The notes under the pieces were generated by a model. The model worked only from the letters and a program-made list of their open reading frames with translations, did no database searches and was not told where the DNA came from. Both the position numbers and the translations under genes were made by a program. A stretch of DNA of 64,000 bases from Lojkania enalia (taxonomy: Eukaryota; Ascomycota; Dothideomycetes; Pleosporales), in the NCBI GenBank assembly GCA_010094045.1, contig ML986585.1, positions 157,196-221,195 of the forward strand. The letters are read 5' to 3'. Position 1 is the stretch's first letter. Every line of letters starts with the position of its first letter. This document shows positions 22,176 to 34,100 of the stretch, one piece after another.

Positions 22176-22734
22176 GCGGCTACGGGGAGTAAGGATTTCT
22201 TTCATGGGCATATGAGCTTCTCTGCATTCTGGGATGCGACCGGGCGCCTTTGGGGATAAAGCTCGAAAACTGTTCAATAAAACCAACATCATCTGCTCAA
22301 CTGTGTGCCAACTTTGAGTGAATGTATATCTGTTATTGAAGTGGCGGCTGGGTTTGCTTGAGCATGTATCGGAATCTTATTGAGGCGTTTCTCACTCGTA
22401 ATTCTCAATGTTGATTAGCATCGCATCGAACCCGAAAACGGAAAGCTACCAACATATTCATCAATGAGGCAATTAGCCAGGTACCAATGAGCTTCGCTGT
22501 TAGTGCCTTTATAAGACAGGCCCCGCATCATTACTTTCTGCACTACCGACTATCGCCGTAAAATCCGCACGGAGACATCGATTCTTCCGCACCGCTTGCT
22601 AATAATCTGCATTATGCATTAATGCTATGCCTTGAACATATAAAGCATCGACCCGCTTTAGTAGCGGTCTTTTGCTTGCATTCCTTACCCCACATCGAGA
22701 TACTGAGACCCCACCAACGACCCAAAGTGCTACC
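22176..22734. other. intergenic
   Basis: RPL9 3' flank (AATAAAACC at about 22276) and the aldo-keto reductase promoter. No other gene is seen. Confidence 0.5.
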
Positions 22735-23919
22735 ATGTCAACTGATGTACAGGCTCTGTTGAAAGAGTCGAAGGCGGAGTATAGGCAGTTGGGGAAGAGT
22801 GGACTTAGGGTTTCTGTGCCGATACTTGGTGCCATGAGCATTGGTGACAAGAAATGGCAACCATGGGTTATTGAAGAGGACGAGGCGCTCCCGCTGTTGA
22901 AGGAAGCGTATGATAGGGGTCTCACAACTTGGGATACCGGTATGTCATCTTCATTAAAGTCTTAGCGGAGATGTGTCTGACGGAATAATTTTTGGCAGCT
23001 AATGTCTACTCGAACGGCGCGAGCGAAGTCCTTATTGGCAAAGCGATCAAGAAATACAACATTCCTCGCGAGAAAGTGGTTATTTTGAGTAAGTGCTTCG
23101 GCTATGTTGGTGAAACGCCGGATTTTAGGAGCATCATGTACAGGGACGAGATGCCAAAGCTTAAAGACTATGTCAACCAGGGTGGACTCTCACGGACGGC
23201 CATTTTCAACGCTGTCAACAAGTCGCTTGAGCGCCTAAATACGGACTACATTGATCTCCTGCAGATTCACCGATTTGATTCAACGACACCACCTGAGGAA
23301 ACGATGGAGGCGCTGCACGACCTGGTGAAGAGTGGCAAAGTCAGATATATTGGAGCTAGCTCTATGTGGGCAGTTGAGTTTGCGATGCTCCAATTTGTGG
23401 CGGAGAAGAATGGGTGGACAAAGTTCGTCAGCATGCAGAACCACTATAACTTGTTATATCGCGAGGAGGAGAGGGAAATGAATCGGTTTTGCAACAGCAC
23501 TGGCGTTGGATTGATTCCAGTAAGCACTATCATTTACCATCTTCCCAGCTAACCCTTCGCTAATTTGTTTATAGTGGGCTCCGCTCTGCAGAGGACATCT
23601 CGCCCGTCCTGCCTCAGAATTCGGCAACACAGTCCGGTCCGCCGGAGAGAAACAGAACGCGATGTTCACGACTGGCCATGCGGAGAGCGACAAGAAGATT
23701 GTAGAGCGAGTTGAAGAGCTGTCCAAGAAGCATGGCTGGACGATGAGCCATGTGGCTTTGGCATGGATCAACAAGCGGGTTACTTCTCCCATTATTGGAT
23801 TCAGCTCCGTGCAGCGGATGGACGAAGCACTGGAGGCGCGCGGAAAGACGCTGACGGAGGAGGAAGAGAAGTATCTCGAGGAGCTGTACCAGCCCAGGGC
23901 AATACAGGGTCACTCATAG
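22735..23919 (+). CDS. aldo/keto reductase
   Basis: NADPH-dependent oxidoreductase of the AKR superfamily, 356 residues, probably cytosolic. Exons are 22735-22939, 22999-23519 and 23575-23919. The catalytic tetrad is visible: D67 and Y72 in TWDTANVYSNG, K100 in VVILSKCFG, and H159 in LLQIHRFD. Cofactor-side motifs [15 protein letters not shown] and SPIIGFSS near the C-terminus fit the AKR9/AKR11-like group, which includes versicolorin-cluster type reductases. No biosynthetic cluster surrounds it, so the substrate cannot be named. I used ATG 22735; the open frame continues upstream to 22672 without another Met in this frame. Confidence 0.9.
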
Positions 23920-24777
23920 AGGGCCGGATATGGTATGGCGATGAATATCTTGTAAGGATATACATAGATACATACGGGAATAAACGTGGTTCTAAGTCCG
24001 AACTAAACACAATCTACGTGAGAAGCACTCGCGCTTGACCGCTTCTCTGATACAGTAGGTAATAAGCTGAGCACCCTGCTATACAGCCAATTGCGGTGGT
24101 CATGGGTGGGAATGCAGGTACTGTCACGGCTCAGTCACGGCCTCGTGAGCTGATGACAAGGGTCGCATTCCAACTGGCATCAGCCTGCGCCTACCTGAAA
24201 CGATGCGTGGTTCCCTTGCGGTTTCCTCGCGAGGGTCGGATGACGTAGGGGTTAGATCGCGTGAGGTCTCGCGATCAGCCCTGGAGAGTGGCTCACAGCA
24301 ACGCACAGCGCCGCAACGCCTCGAGAAGCAGCTCAAAAAAACGACAAAGGACTACAAGATGGAGCTCGATCTTTGTACCTGCTTGCCGGCGACCGCGGGC
24401 CTGCGTGGCTCACGCATAGCAAGCTGTCCGGTGCCCACCCCGCATTTACCCCAGACTGCGTGGCCTGTGCGCATGAGCAGCTGAATCGGCCTAACCGGAT
24501 TAGCGACATTCCATTGGACGATGGTGCGGTGATCAAGTGACAGGTCTCCTGGTCCTTCCGGACGAGACTGACCCCTCATTTACCCAGCCCTCCCTCCTCT
24601 CTCCCTCCCTCTCCTCACACACTCGCTGTGCCTGACCCAACACACCAACCAAGCTCTCAAACCACCTGCATCCATTCATACGCCTTCCGCATACTAGCTT
24701 CTTGTCTAAAGCTTCCCACTACCCCCCTGCTCCTGCCTCGCACCTTCCCGCCCGTGCAGCATCACACCATTGCAGCC
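23920..24777. other. intergenic
   Basis: Contains a CT-rich leader (about 24590-24620) just before the next gene. No other gene is recognised. Confidence 0.5.
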
Positions 24778-25609
24778 ATGGCAGCTGAAACGAACACTCT
24801 GTCCAAAGTAGATTCCCTCGTGGAAGAGGCACCCAAGGACATCAAAAAGGGCCACCGGAGAGGTAGCTCTCTCCATGCCGATGTCTTCAACATCGCCGAC
24901 TTGGGTAAGTAGCTTCCTGGAGCTCCGTGTCGCTGTTGCGTAAGCCGAAATGAGGGGATGTGGGGCTGACTCAAGGACAGAGAAGGAGGGCAAGAAGATC
25001 CAGATAGCGCCTGAGACGCAGAAGCTGAACTGGTAAGCCAATCGCTTCATCATACTTGACGATGGCAATGCCAGTTGTTGGCTGCCTACCTACCCGTCAT
25101 TGAGACCACGTTAGCCATCGTCAATTGCATGGACAAAGTTAACCCCTTTGCTCATGTAGGAAGCTGAACACCTCACCTGCATCACTAGACGAGAAGGATG
25201 TCCTCAAGAAGCCCCTCTGCACGCCAATGGTCAAGAAGATTGACCTCCACTTCCCGCTGGGACTAGAAGTCACGGCACGGAACCTCAAGGGTGTCACCAT
25301 CAAGGATGCACTGGATGCCATCTACAAGCAGTTCAAGAAGAAGGTATGTTATGGGACCCCCTTTTTGGTCCGGTCGAGATTTGCCGCGTCCCGGCGTACC
25401 ATCCACTTTTACGTCCCAATTCGACCTTCTGTTATACATTCATCCAGATTTACTGACTTGATATCCAGGCGGATGATGAGCTCGAACTCCCTGTCCTCGC
25501 TGGCTTCGAGTGGGATCCAGAAGAGTGCTACACTCGCTTCATCGTACACCAGAAGAAGGAAGGCCAATCCGCACCCTCCAAGAAGAAGAAGAAGGGTGGT
25601 GACGAGTAG
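24778..25609 (+). CDS. DUF6699-like fungal protein
   Basis: 167 residues from exons 24778-24904, 24981-25032, 25160-25343 and 25469-25609, all in phase. The middle reads LNWKLNTSPASLDEKDVLKK, then HFPLGLEVTARNLKGVTIKD and ALDAIYKQFKKK. This has the layout of DUF6699, a fungal domain of unknown function (W-x-L with a small-residue loop, a Leu-rich strand, then a VTIKDALDAIY helix). The end is a Lys run (SKKKKKGGDE). No signal peptide or membrane segment is seen. The family assignment is from memory of the pattern. Confidence 0.65.
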
Positions 25610-26268
25610 TGAATTACTCGGCCCCAACTTCCCGGAACCAAACTTCTTCAACGGCCTCTTAGTCGTATTCGCTATCTGCATATCGGTCGATGGCGGGTTC
25701 GAACATGTAATTGAGTGCCGGCTATGATTCCAACATGGGAAGGGCGATACTCGTCTGCTGCGGATGGCGCGGTCGCTTGTTACTGCGAATCATGTTGTAT
25801 CTATACCTAGGTATTCGAGGTGAGCGGTGGGGTGTGCTGTGTCATCGTATGGTTGGACTTTATCGTAGGACTTGGTATTTAGGGTCGCTCGCTAGGTGAG
25901 ATGGTGGCGCCTATTTGTGTATTGTACTAGGACTTCGTTCGGTTGCTGGCTAGCATCTGATAGAATGGAAGACTGGTCCCTCAAGTATACATTGCGAACT
26001 AAGTGATGTTGGAGATGGGTTTGTCGGCGTGGGATAGCGGACCCACGGCTTGTGTTGGTCAGGCTTAGTGCGGTAAGTGCGTGTCTTAGCGACTTTCCGG
26101 CTAGTACTCTTCATAGGATACTGTGCCCCACAAGAGCCGTCTCTTTGCGCCTATTACTAGGGTGTCAGAAAATATTTAGAAAATTTGATTTAAGATTGAA
26201 ATGATTCATATTTAAAACTTTCCCAAAGCTTTTGGATTCCTTCGCAACAGCCTAGAGAGATTAGCTAA
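25610..26268. other. intergenic
   Basis: No gene seen. It becomes AT-rich from about 26150, immediately before the APH-like gene. Confidence 0.5.
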
Positions 26269-27114
26269 ATGTCTAATCCGTCGTCTATGCCACTTAGAGC
26301 TCTAGATGACGTAGTAGACGTCCCTCCAAATGCGGTCGACCTCTTTCCGGACAAAGTTGGGCCGCATATTTTTCACCTAGCAGATAGAGATATCATCTTG
26401 AAGGTCGCATACTGCGAGAACATGGCGGAGGTTGAAGCTATGCGCTTCGTATCTAGTCACACTTCCATCCCAGTGCCCGAAGTACATGAGGCGTATAGGA
26501 GAAATGGGATCGTGCATATTTTCATGACGAAGATTAATGGGAAGCCGTTAGGGGAGACGTGGTCGACGCTTCCAGAAAATAAAAAGGCATACGTAGCAGA
26601 TCAGCTTCGGGGATACATCAAAGAGCTACGGGATCTACGCGGAGACTTTTATGGCGCGCTTTGGAAGGAACCGTGCGAGGACACCTTCTTCTCACATTTA
26701 TGTCTCGCTACTCCGGGAAACAAACGATACGGTCCCTATAAATCACGAGTTGAATATAACCACGGGTTAGTAGAGGCCCTGACAAACTCCCGTCCTGGAG
26801 GACAACTCGGAGAACCGGAGACAGAACTCATCGCCAAAATTTCAACAATGGCCGAAGATGCAATAGTCTTCTCTCATGGCGATCTCCACCTCGATAATAT
26901 CCTCGTCGATAAAGACTCTAAAATTGTTGGTATCGTTGACTGGGGCTCCGCTAGTTTTAGCATCCTTGGGCGAGAATTTTTTGAAGCCAACCTGCGGGCT
27001 CGAAATAAGGACTGGATTAAACTACTTGCCAACATCTTTCCTGAAGATGCGAAAGCGGAGTACGATATATTGAAAGAGCTAGATCGGTCTCTTGTTCTAT
27101 ACAGTGGTTTCTAA
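26269..27114 (+). CDS. aminoglycoside phosphotransferase (APH)-like kinase
   Basis: Single exon, 281 residues, kinase-like fold. The catalytic loop is HGDLHLDNILVD (D205, N210) and the metal-binding motif is IVDWG (D224). The N-lobe has ILKVAYCE with the expected Lys (K45) and an E in AEVEAMRF. In fungi this large family rarely acts on aminoglycosides and the natural substrate is unknown. The gene is complete with clean ends and is AT-rich compared with the genes just upstream. A different small hypothetical gene converges on it 60 bp downstream. Confidence 0.85.
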   Translation: MSNPSSMPLRALDDVVDVPPNAVDLFPDKVGPHIFHLADRDIILKVAYCENMAEVEAMRFVSSHTSIPVPEVHEAYRRNGIVHIFMTKINGKPLGETWSTLPENKKAYVADQLRGYIKELRDLRGDFYGALWKEPCEDTFFSHLCLATPGNKRYGPYKSRVEYNHGLVEALTNSRPGGQLGEPETELIAKISTMAEDAIVFSHGDLHLDNILVDKDSKIVGIVDWGSASFSILGREFFEANLRARNKDWIKLLANIFPEDAKAEYDILKELDRSLVLYSGF

Positions 27115-27174
27115 GTCTAGTAACTATTCGGGAATATCAGGTCTAGCATTGGGCAACAACATCGCTAAAGTCGA

Positions 27175-27642
27175 CTATGAACGAAAGGTACGCTTCCAAC
27201 GAGACCCAGTCATCTTCTCTACAACTGCAGCCGGTTGTCCCACCAAACCCGAAATCCACTGGCTTGTTCCTGAGGGCACGATCTCCTCGACCTCAAGTGC
27301 AATGATACAATTATAGGCCCAATCTTGGCATCTATCCTTTCCATTCCTCGGAGGCGGCTCCTGGCTTATAATTCGATCCGCTTGAAGATACTGTGAATGG
27401 GTCAAGTTTGCGACAGTGAAGATGCCTTCGGAAGATCTGGAATGGTAGCTAACGCCTGTGCGCTTATCGAAACCATAAATGAGTTTATTCAGGTCGAGCA
27501 AAACGACATGAAGCACATTTCCAATCACGGAATTATCCCGGTATAAAGCGAAAGACCAGTGGGAACGATGGTTCGGGTCGTCGCCAGGACCATGGACCAC
27601 GATGGAAATGGTATACGACATATCTAGCCCATATAACGTCAT
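27175..27642 (-). CDS. fungal hypothetical protein (DUF7770-like)
   Basis: 155 residues, single exon. Conserved-looking blocks are HWSFALYRDNSVIGNVLHVV, LLDLNKLIYG, SQEPPPRNGKDRCQDWAYNC and VEEIVPSGTSQWISGLVGQP. I recall this pattern from a family of Leotiomycete hypothetical proteins (DUF7770); the name is from memory and should be checked. A second Met (MSYTIS) lies at residue 8 and may be the real start. It converges on the APH-like gene. Confidence 0.65.
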   Translation of the reverse strand: MTLYGLDMSYTISIVVHGPGDDPNHRSHWSFALYRDNSVIGNVLHVVLLDLNKLIYGFDKRTGVSYHSRSSEGIFTVANLTHSQYLQADRIISQEPPPRNGKDRCQDWAYNCIIALEVEEIVPSGTSQWISGLVGQPAAVVEKMTGSRWKRTFRS

Positions 27643-28991
27643 TACAATTCTCCATCGTAGCTTCTCAGTCTAACATACTAATTCTCTACCTTCTATTCGA
27701 ACAACACGATTCAGTATTGCTTCGGATAATCCCGATTTCCCTGGGACTTTGAGGGACGAGCAAAGTTGCTAATATCGTACGAGTTCAAAAGCTTTTAAAT
27801 AGATCAAATTATGTAGATGATCGAGTCCTTAAGGACTGGAGATTTGAGTAGCTCTTTAGATATTGTTTTCGGACTCTGCCTTTTGTGTCACTCCTAAACG
27901 CCAATAGCATAGCCATTCATTTTGGAATAACAACATACATCAAGAGACTGAACGAGCCATGTTCTCCCCAATCATTTCGGCGTCTCTAGGGTGAATATTG
28001 ACGCCGTCATCACTCGCCATGTTCCGAGAGCTCACCAAAGCAAGATAGAGAATCCAATGATTGGAACTAATGACCAGGCTTTGAAACAAGCTCAAGATAC
28101 ATTATTTAAAGGTTTGGGTCACTATAAGCTCTTATTTGACGTGGAGAAGTAGGGAAGGAGTTCGAGGCACAGCCATCTCTAAGAACGCTACCTAATTCTG
28201 CAACCGACTAACTAAACTAACCTGATTCATATTGATATCATACAAATATTAGCCTCTAATTTTTGAAATCGTCATAAATCGGGGCTAAATTCAAATGTTG
28301 ATCAGTGTTGGCGGCTATTGCGGCGTATGCTAGCGCTTCCATGGATTTAGGAGATTTGAACTGGGGTGACGGTAAATTAGCATAGCCCTAGACGGTCGCG
28401 GTAAGGGACGCCATCATCAGATCTGAAACAATGACAGGACACTGGAGGTACTTTTGTGAGCGAATGTATGGGTTTGATCTGGGACGGTTCATGGATCAGC
28501 TTGGCTGATCTGTTCAGGTCTCTTCTGATTGGACGAAAATCAACGGACTAGGATAGAACCACGGGCCCTAGCGACAATTGTATCGAAGCCTTTCATCTAT
28601 TTACTGCAATATTGTTAGGTTATAGGACGAGCTTGTACAACTTGTTTGTTGTGGAGTGTAGATAGTAAGTTCAGGACATTGGATCTAGATGCTCGATTCT
28701 GGATGACGTCATCAGTCTTTCACACCTCAAACTGCAACTATGTGATAGTGAGAGCTCTATTCTGTTCATATGCTATAGCTAACTAACTAACAACGAATTA
28801 ATAGGATCCTTACAGCCCCTGTCCTAGATACTAGAAAGAGCAAGATTAGCCGGACGAACAAAGGACTCAGGGCAAGTTGAATCGTGACCTGGTGACCTTA
28901 CATCATATAGAATGCGGGGAAGCTTTAAAGCTCAGGACAGCTCCTCGATTGTACCATCACACCAAAAAGCTCCTCATCCCATCTTGCCGCA
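27643..28991. other. AT-rich intergenic, no gene seen
   Basis: No frame longer than about 60 codons with protein-like content. It may hold old repeat debris. Confidence 0.5.
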
Positions 28992-30148
28992 ATGGCTTCA
29001 GGCTGGTTTGGAAAGTCGGACGCTGCGCGCTCGAGGCCTCCTGATATCCAGGTCCAGATTGCTGATCGCGAGCCAAAAAATTTCTACTTAGGTTCCAATG
29101 ATACAGGTGCAGCTCAAAGAATCGATACTGCCCATTCCAAGACTCATGTCAATACTGCATCTCTGTTCGATGTAGGCATCTTTAAAGACACCCTAGGTCC
29201 ATCCTTGGGGCTTCATTCGGGAATGGCAGTTCTGGCTTGGGCCATAGCTCGCTACACCGGACGTGTCGAGGCGAAGGACTGGCTGTGGCCTAGTGGCCAA
29301 GTTGTGAATGCCTGGTGGTCTGCCATTGGACGCCAGCTTTATCAAGGACTTACGCTTTCCCAAACTCTTCATCGTCTCTCATGGCACGAGCGCCTTGTTC
29401 TGACTGGCGTGACTCTCTGGGGTAGCCGACTCTTTTTCCGCATCGCTTCTCGCTCGATAAAACGTGGAATGGATGATCCGAGGTACGATGAAGCGAAAAC
29501 CGAGGAGAACTTCTGGAATAAGTCGCTTTTTACAACATTCATTCCTGAGGCTCTCTTCCAGATGCTTATTAGTTTGCCATTCACGGCACCATTCCGCCAT
29601 GAGGGTGCCGTCTTGACAGGGTACCACCCAGCCGTGCAGATGATTGCTGTGGGGATGTTCTCAGCTGGTCTTACTCTTGAGACATTGGCCGACTATCAGC
29701 TAGACAACTTCAAGGCCCAAGGTGGAAGAGGGATAATGCGTGAGGGAGTATGGAGTATCGTTCGAAATCCCAAGTAAGCTTACCACCTATAGGTAAGTCA
29801 TTGTTCAACTGACAATGATTCAGCTACCTAGGGGATGCTTTTGTCCACTTGTCCTTCATTTTGCTCTTGTACGGCTCGGATATGCTGGCACCCATCGAAT
29901 TACTCGGGCCGCTTGCGAACTATTGTTTCTTGCGTTTCTTTGAAGGCGATAAGGAGAAAGAAGCACACCAGACGAGGCGCTACTCGGCGTCCAATCCCGA
30001 GAAATTTGTTGAGTTGGAGAAGTTCCGCAAAGAGAAGAACGCATTTTGGCCGGCGGCGAAGGAATTTGGAAATAAGTGGCTCTGGGTCGTACTTGGGGCT
30101 GGTAGTGTAGGTATCGCAGTCGAAGAGGCACTAAGGACTCTTCACTAG
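28992..30148 (+). CDS. DUF1295 / steroid 5-alpha-reductase-like membrane protein
   Basis: 368 residues from exons 28992-29773 and 29824-30148, joined in phase within IVRNPN|YLGD. Several hydrophobic segments are present (LGLHSGMAVLAWAIARY, AVQMIAVGMFSAGLTLETLA, FVHLSFILLLYGSDMLAPI, WLWVVLGAGSVGIAVE). The C-terminal half carries G-I-M-R-E-G-V-W-S-I-V-R-N-P-N-Y-L-G-D, the cofactor-loop motif shared by DUF1295, ICMT-like methyltransferases and sterol reductases. It probably sits in the ER or another membrane as a reductase or methyltransferase. The substrate is unknown. Confidence 0.8.
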
Positions 30149-30752
30149 AAATTGAATGAAGAGTGAAAATCACTTTATGTATCATGTCTAGACAGTACGT
30201 TGTCCGCCGTAATCGAACCTCTGTCACTAGTGAACGAGTATTTAAAATCGCAATATTAATGAAACATACATGGACAACAGCCACTAATTTGCAATGCTTG
30301 ATGCATGGCGCGCGGATGAGGACATGAGTCAGCAACTGCGTAGTTGAAGAAGTCAAGGCAAAGGCGTAAAAATGCCGGCTTCCAGTGTGGTCGACGCCTG
30401 AACCCGTGCACACGCGGGCTCCAAAGAGCTTGCCGGCTTGAGCTTGTTAGAACCGGAAACTGTTCATTCTGATGCTTGCTTGCATTCCTATGCACGCGTA
30501 ATTCGTGGTAGAGCAGTATGTGGTGTTGGATGAGGACGTAGGCATCTTTCGAATTCGCCGGTTTGAGTCTCAGCCGGTGCCATTCTTTTCAGCAATAAGC
30601 CCTGGGGATCGAGCAAGGATAGATACATTGGGCATCGCAAATTTAGAGTATTTTGGTATCTGATTTGTCGTCTTGAGCACCATGTCGGTCTCGCATATTG
30701 TGCGAACAAGTGAACCCGATGCCCTACCAGCTAATCAACCAAAAATCGCATT
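30149..30752. other. intergenic
   Basis: No gene recognised between the DUF1295-like gene and the small secreted protein gene. Confidence 0.5.
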
Positions 30753-31101
30753 CTAGGAATCAATCAGATTTCTTACATTATGAATGCAACAAGTAAGGCC
30801 CGTCGGCATCATTATTTTACACTGCAACGGCGATAGGACTTTTACAGGCTCTGCGATGGCGTCAGCGTCCCGGCCTACGAAAGTAACGAAAACACCTACT
30901 TGGACAAGGACTATTCGTCCTATCAAAGTATGGACAACAAAATAAACTACCACCATTCTCGCAGTCACCAGGAAAGAATCCTTGGCTTTTTATGCGAGTC
31001 TGAGACTGCTCTCTATTCGTCGTGGGTATACCTACAACAGGTGCGGCGAAAAGGAAGAAAATACAGACAATAAATGTTCCGAGCGAGAGATTCGAAGCCA
31101 T
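30753..31101 (-). CDS. small secreted cysteine-rich protein, hydrophobin-like spacing
   Basis: Exon 1 31101-30936, a 61-nt intron with GT-AG ends, exon 2 30874-30753, giving 95 residues in phase. The signal peptide is clear (MASNLSLGTFIVCIFFLFAA, then PVVG). The mature part has C47-X7-CC, then 17 residues, C, 9 residues, CC, then a 10-residue tail. The CC is itself split by the intron. Doublet cysteines recall hydrophobins, but two of the usual eight cysteines are missing, so it is either a divergent member or an unrelated secreted effector-type protein. It lies at the border of a 4.5-kb AT-rich gene-poor stretch. Confidence 0.55.
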
Positions 31102-34100
31102 ATTCGGTCATGTTTGTAGCTGGAGGGAGTTTATCGGGCTGAATGTATATATGGAGGATGGGGCTGAGCCTTGGGGCGCAATGGGGCGTATCTTAGGCGT
31201 GTGGCATAGCTGTTTCAGGATGCGGGAAGCCTTATTATGACTATCGCGAATAGGATTGATGTTCACTGGGACATGATCTTCTTTGCCGAAAGGAGAAAAG
31301 TACCGAGGGGGTTTCTGCTTACGGGTTGCGCTATGCTTATAGTACGCCTATTATATTCGTTTCTCTTCTCCTGTCGTCCAAGCAAAGGCCTCGAATATAA
31401 GCAGAGGTTCTGAGACAGTAATATGCAAATAATTTTAGGCTCTATAGAATGGGACACCTTAGGAGAGGGAATTGATCCTTTAGGCTATTTCATATTTCAT
31501 ACAATATAGTCGATTTCTAAAAATTTATAACCTAAAGTAGGTCAGGAAAATTTAGTAATTACTAAATATGATAAAAGTCTTTTCTAAACCCTTTTGGGCT
31601 TAACAATGGCAAGTAGGCACTACTCTATTTTGCTCTCAATGGCTAGTTCTTGAGCAAAGGCAAACTTCCCGAAATATAAGATACGATGTATTCAGATTAT
31701 TTACTAGACTCACAGATCTCGCACCCGCTTCTACACCAGCAAATAACATCTCGTTTCCGGAATAGTCACATAGCGATTGAGCAATAGTCAGAATGCTAAA
31801 TAAAAGTAAGCCTTCGAATTTGCTTTGCTATCTGGTCAACCAGGAAGAGAGATCCTACCTTTGTAAAACATTGTACTAGGCTTCTTCTGTCATGTCCTAT
31901 GTATTGTTTGATGTTCATGGGAATTATCTTGGCCGTAACCAACGAACATCTCCGTCTAGCCTAGATAGCTGATGACCTATACATATTTACGCCGTGGTTT
32001 TAGGGGTTTATAGTCTATGAGTAAAATCATATCAAGATTTTGCTTATTCCTGTAAGGTTATATGTATGGAACGATCCCTATTTAGGACTAGCCATGATAT
32101 CATGTGATACTAGGACAGACCCTATAAATAGCTTTGATCCTTCATAGATATGAAGCAATGCAGTTCTCCTACTCATCTACCCCAAAACTTCGTAATTACA
32201 ATTTCGTCACAGTAATATATTGCGCTTCAGGGAAAAACTTGTAATATTTATAACGTAAACCACTAGGGTATACCGTAGTGAAGACACGGAAGGGCACCAA
32301 TTGATTGCCACTGTATGAGTGAGAACAGGAGATCTTATACCCTAAGACTTCAATCTTATTTCATAACTATCATTTCGGCATTCATCACAACAATGCGTGC
32401 TATTATAACTGGAGAGTATTTAACGCAGTACCTCTAAAGCTACATACTTCTAACGCATGTGGATTAAAGTGGTGAGGCCTACAGGACGAACGGAGACCAA
32501 TGGGGCACCAATAAAATGCGCACCGAGGATAGCAACACCGAAATGTACACAAGCCAATTAAGTCATTTGGACTAAGTTTTCTGCAGTAGACAAAATAGCG
32601 TATGATACACCCTTCGCGGCCATCATTCCCGGCATTTCTTTGCTGAGACTTCTCGTCAAAGCCAATACGGAATTAACACTGCAAATGAGTATTCCGTGGG
32701 TATTTGTGCCTTCGAGATGCATCGAGCACAAGTTTACCTATATTTAAAAGGCTCTTTGAGGTTCTCTTGCTGTCTTCATTCGCAGTGATTATTAACTGAT
32801 TCAAATCCATCGAATACTCCCATCAATTCTTCATATAGAAATATTACACTATGTTCCTCCACAGTTGCATTCTCCCTTCCATAATTGAGATCTGCCCCGC
32901 TTTTATTCAGAGCGTTTACCATCTTAAACCTTTACTATCGTACTATCTCAAGGCAGCCAGAAAATATGAAGTTTTAACGCACAGGAATACAATGTTTGCT
33001 ACTTCGCGCTTGATCAAACTCATGTATGCTGAAGTTATGTACCCTCCCCCAATATCTATGTTCATGCTCATCCAATGCGCTAGAGTGAGAGACCTACCGT
33101 AACGAGCTCCACTTTTATCACACATCCTTCTCAACTCCCCTATTACCATTCTCCGAGAAGATTTTGATCCATTGTTTCGATCGGTCAAATGTAGTGGACA
33201 TAAAAATGGTCTGTGAGATCAAGGGAAATACCTTCCTCCATGATATATGGCCTGTTTTTGTAGAACACAAGTGGGGTTTGTTTCGGCACACAGCACATAT
33301 GGTGAATCAGGCGCGCATAGTCTACATGGGTTCGTTCCGTACCCACTGATAGGAAAAAACAGCAAAATATTTAACGTTTGCAGGATACAGAAATTGAACT
33401 TCCATACGAAGGCGTACACAATATTTTTTTCAACGGAGGTAACGACCTAGATAGTGATACTAAATTTGGGGAATTTAACTTGGCCTAACCACTCACTAAA
33501 AAGGTCCCTATTTCACTATTCTTTCTGTTTATTCTGTGCGGATGTTGTCTTAGTCAAGTGGAACCTCTGCTAGCGCATCTATTGCGCCTATTGAAGGGAC
33601 TGCCTGACGCCGGGTCTCATATGCTACTAGCAATGATCAGCTGAATCTAAGCACTTCTAATGATGCCAATTCGATGAGGGTGGATAATCGAAATATTTCA
33701 TATAGGTTTGGTTGACTTTTTCATTGAGAATGTCAATGGGTTGAAGATATGCCTAATCATGCATGCGGCGCGAAAGAAAGGAGACGTAAACTTACGGTCG
33801 TTGCATCTGATTTGGGCCAATTCACGGCCTCGTGCAAGATGACTCAAGAATACCTGTGTCAGTATTGTTGCAAACATAGGGCTTTATCGCGTTCATTAAT
33901 TACACTGTGCACAGAGTAACGGGTGACAGCCCTCCTTGAGCGACCCGGGCAAAACGGTTTTGACAGCCAGCATAATCGAAATTAAACCCATATAAGCACA
34001 ATCTTCAAGTAGGAAGACTATTTGGGGTTCGTGAGGACGCCGGAGTAAAAAAGATAAAGTTCAGAGTGTGAATGCTAAGATATTAGGCGGGGTAAAAGGT

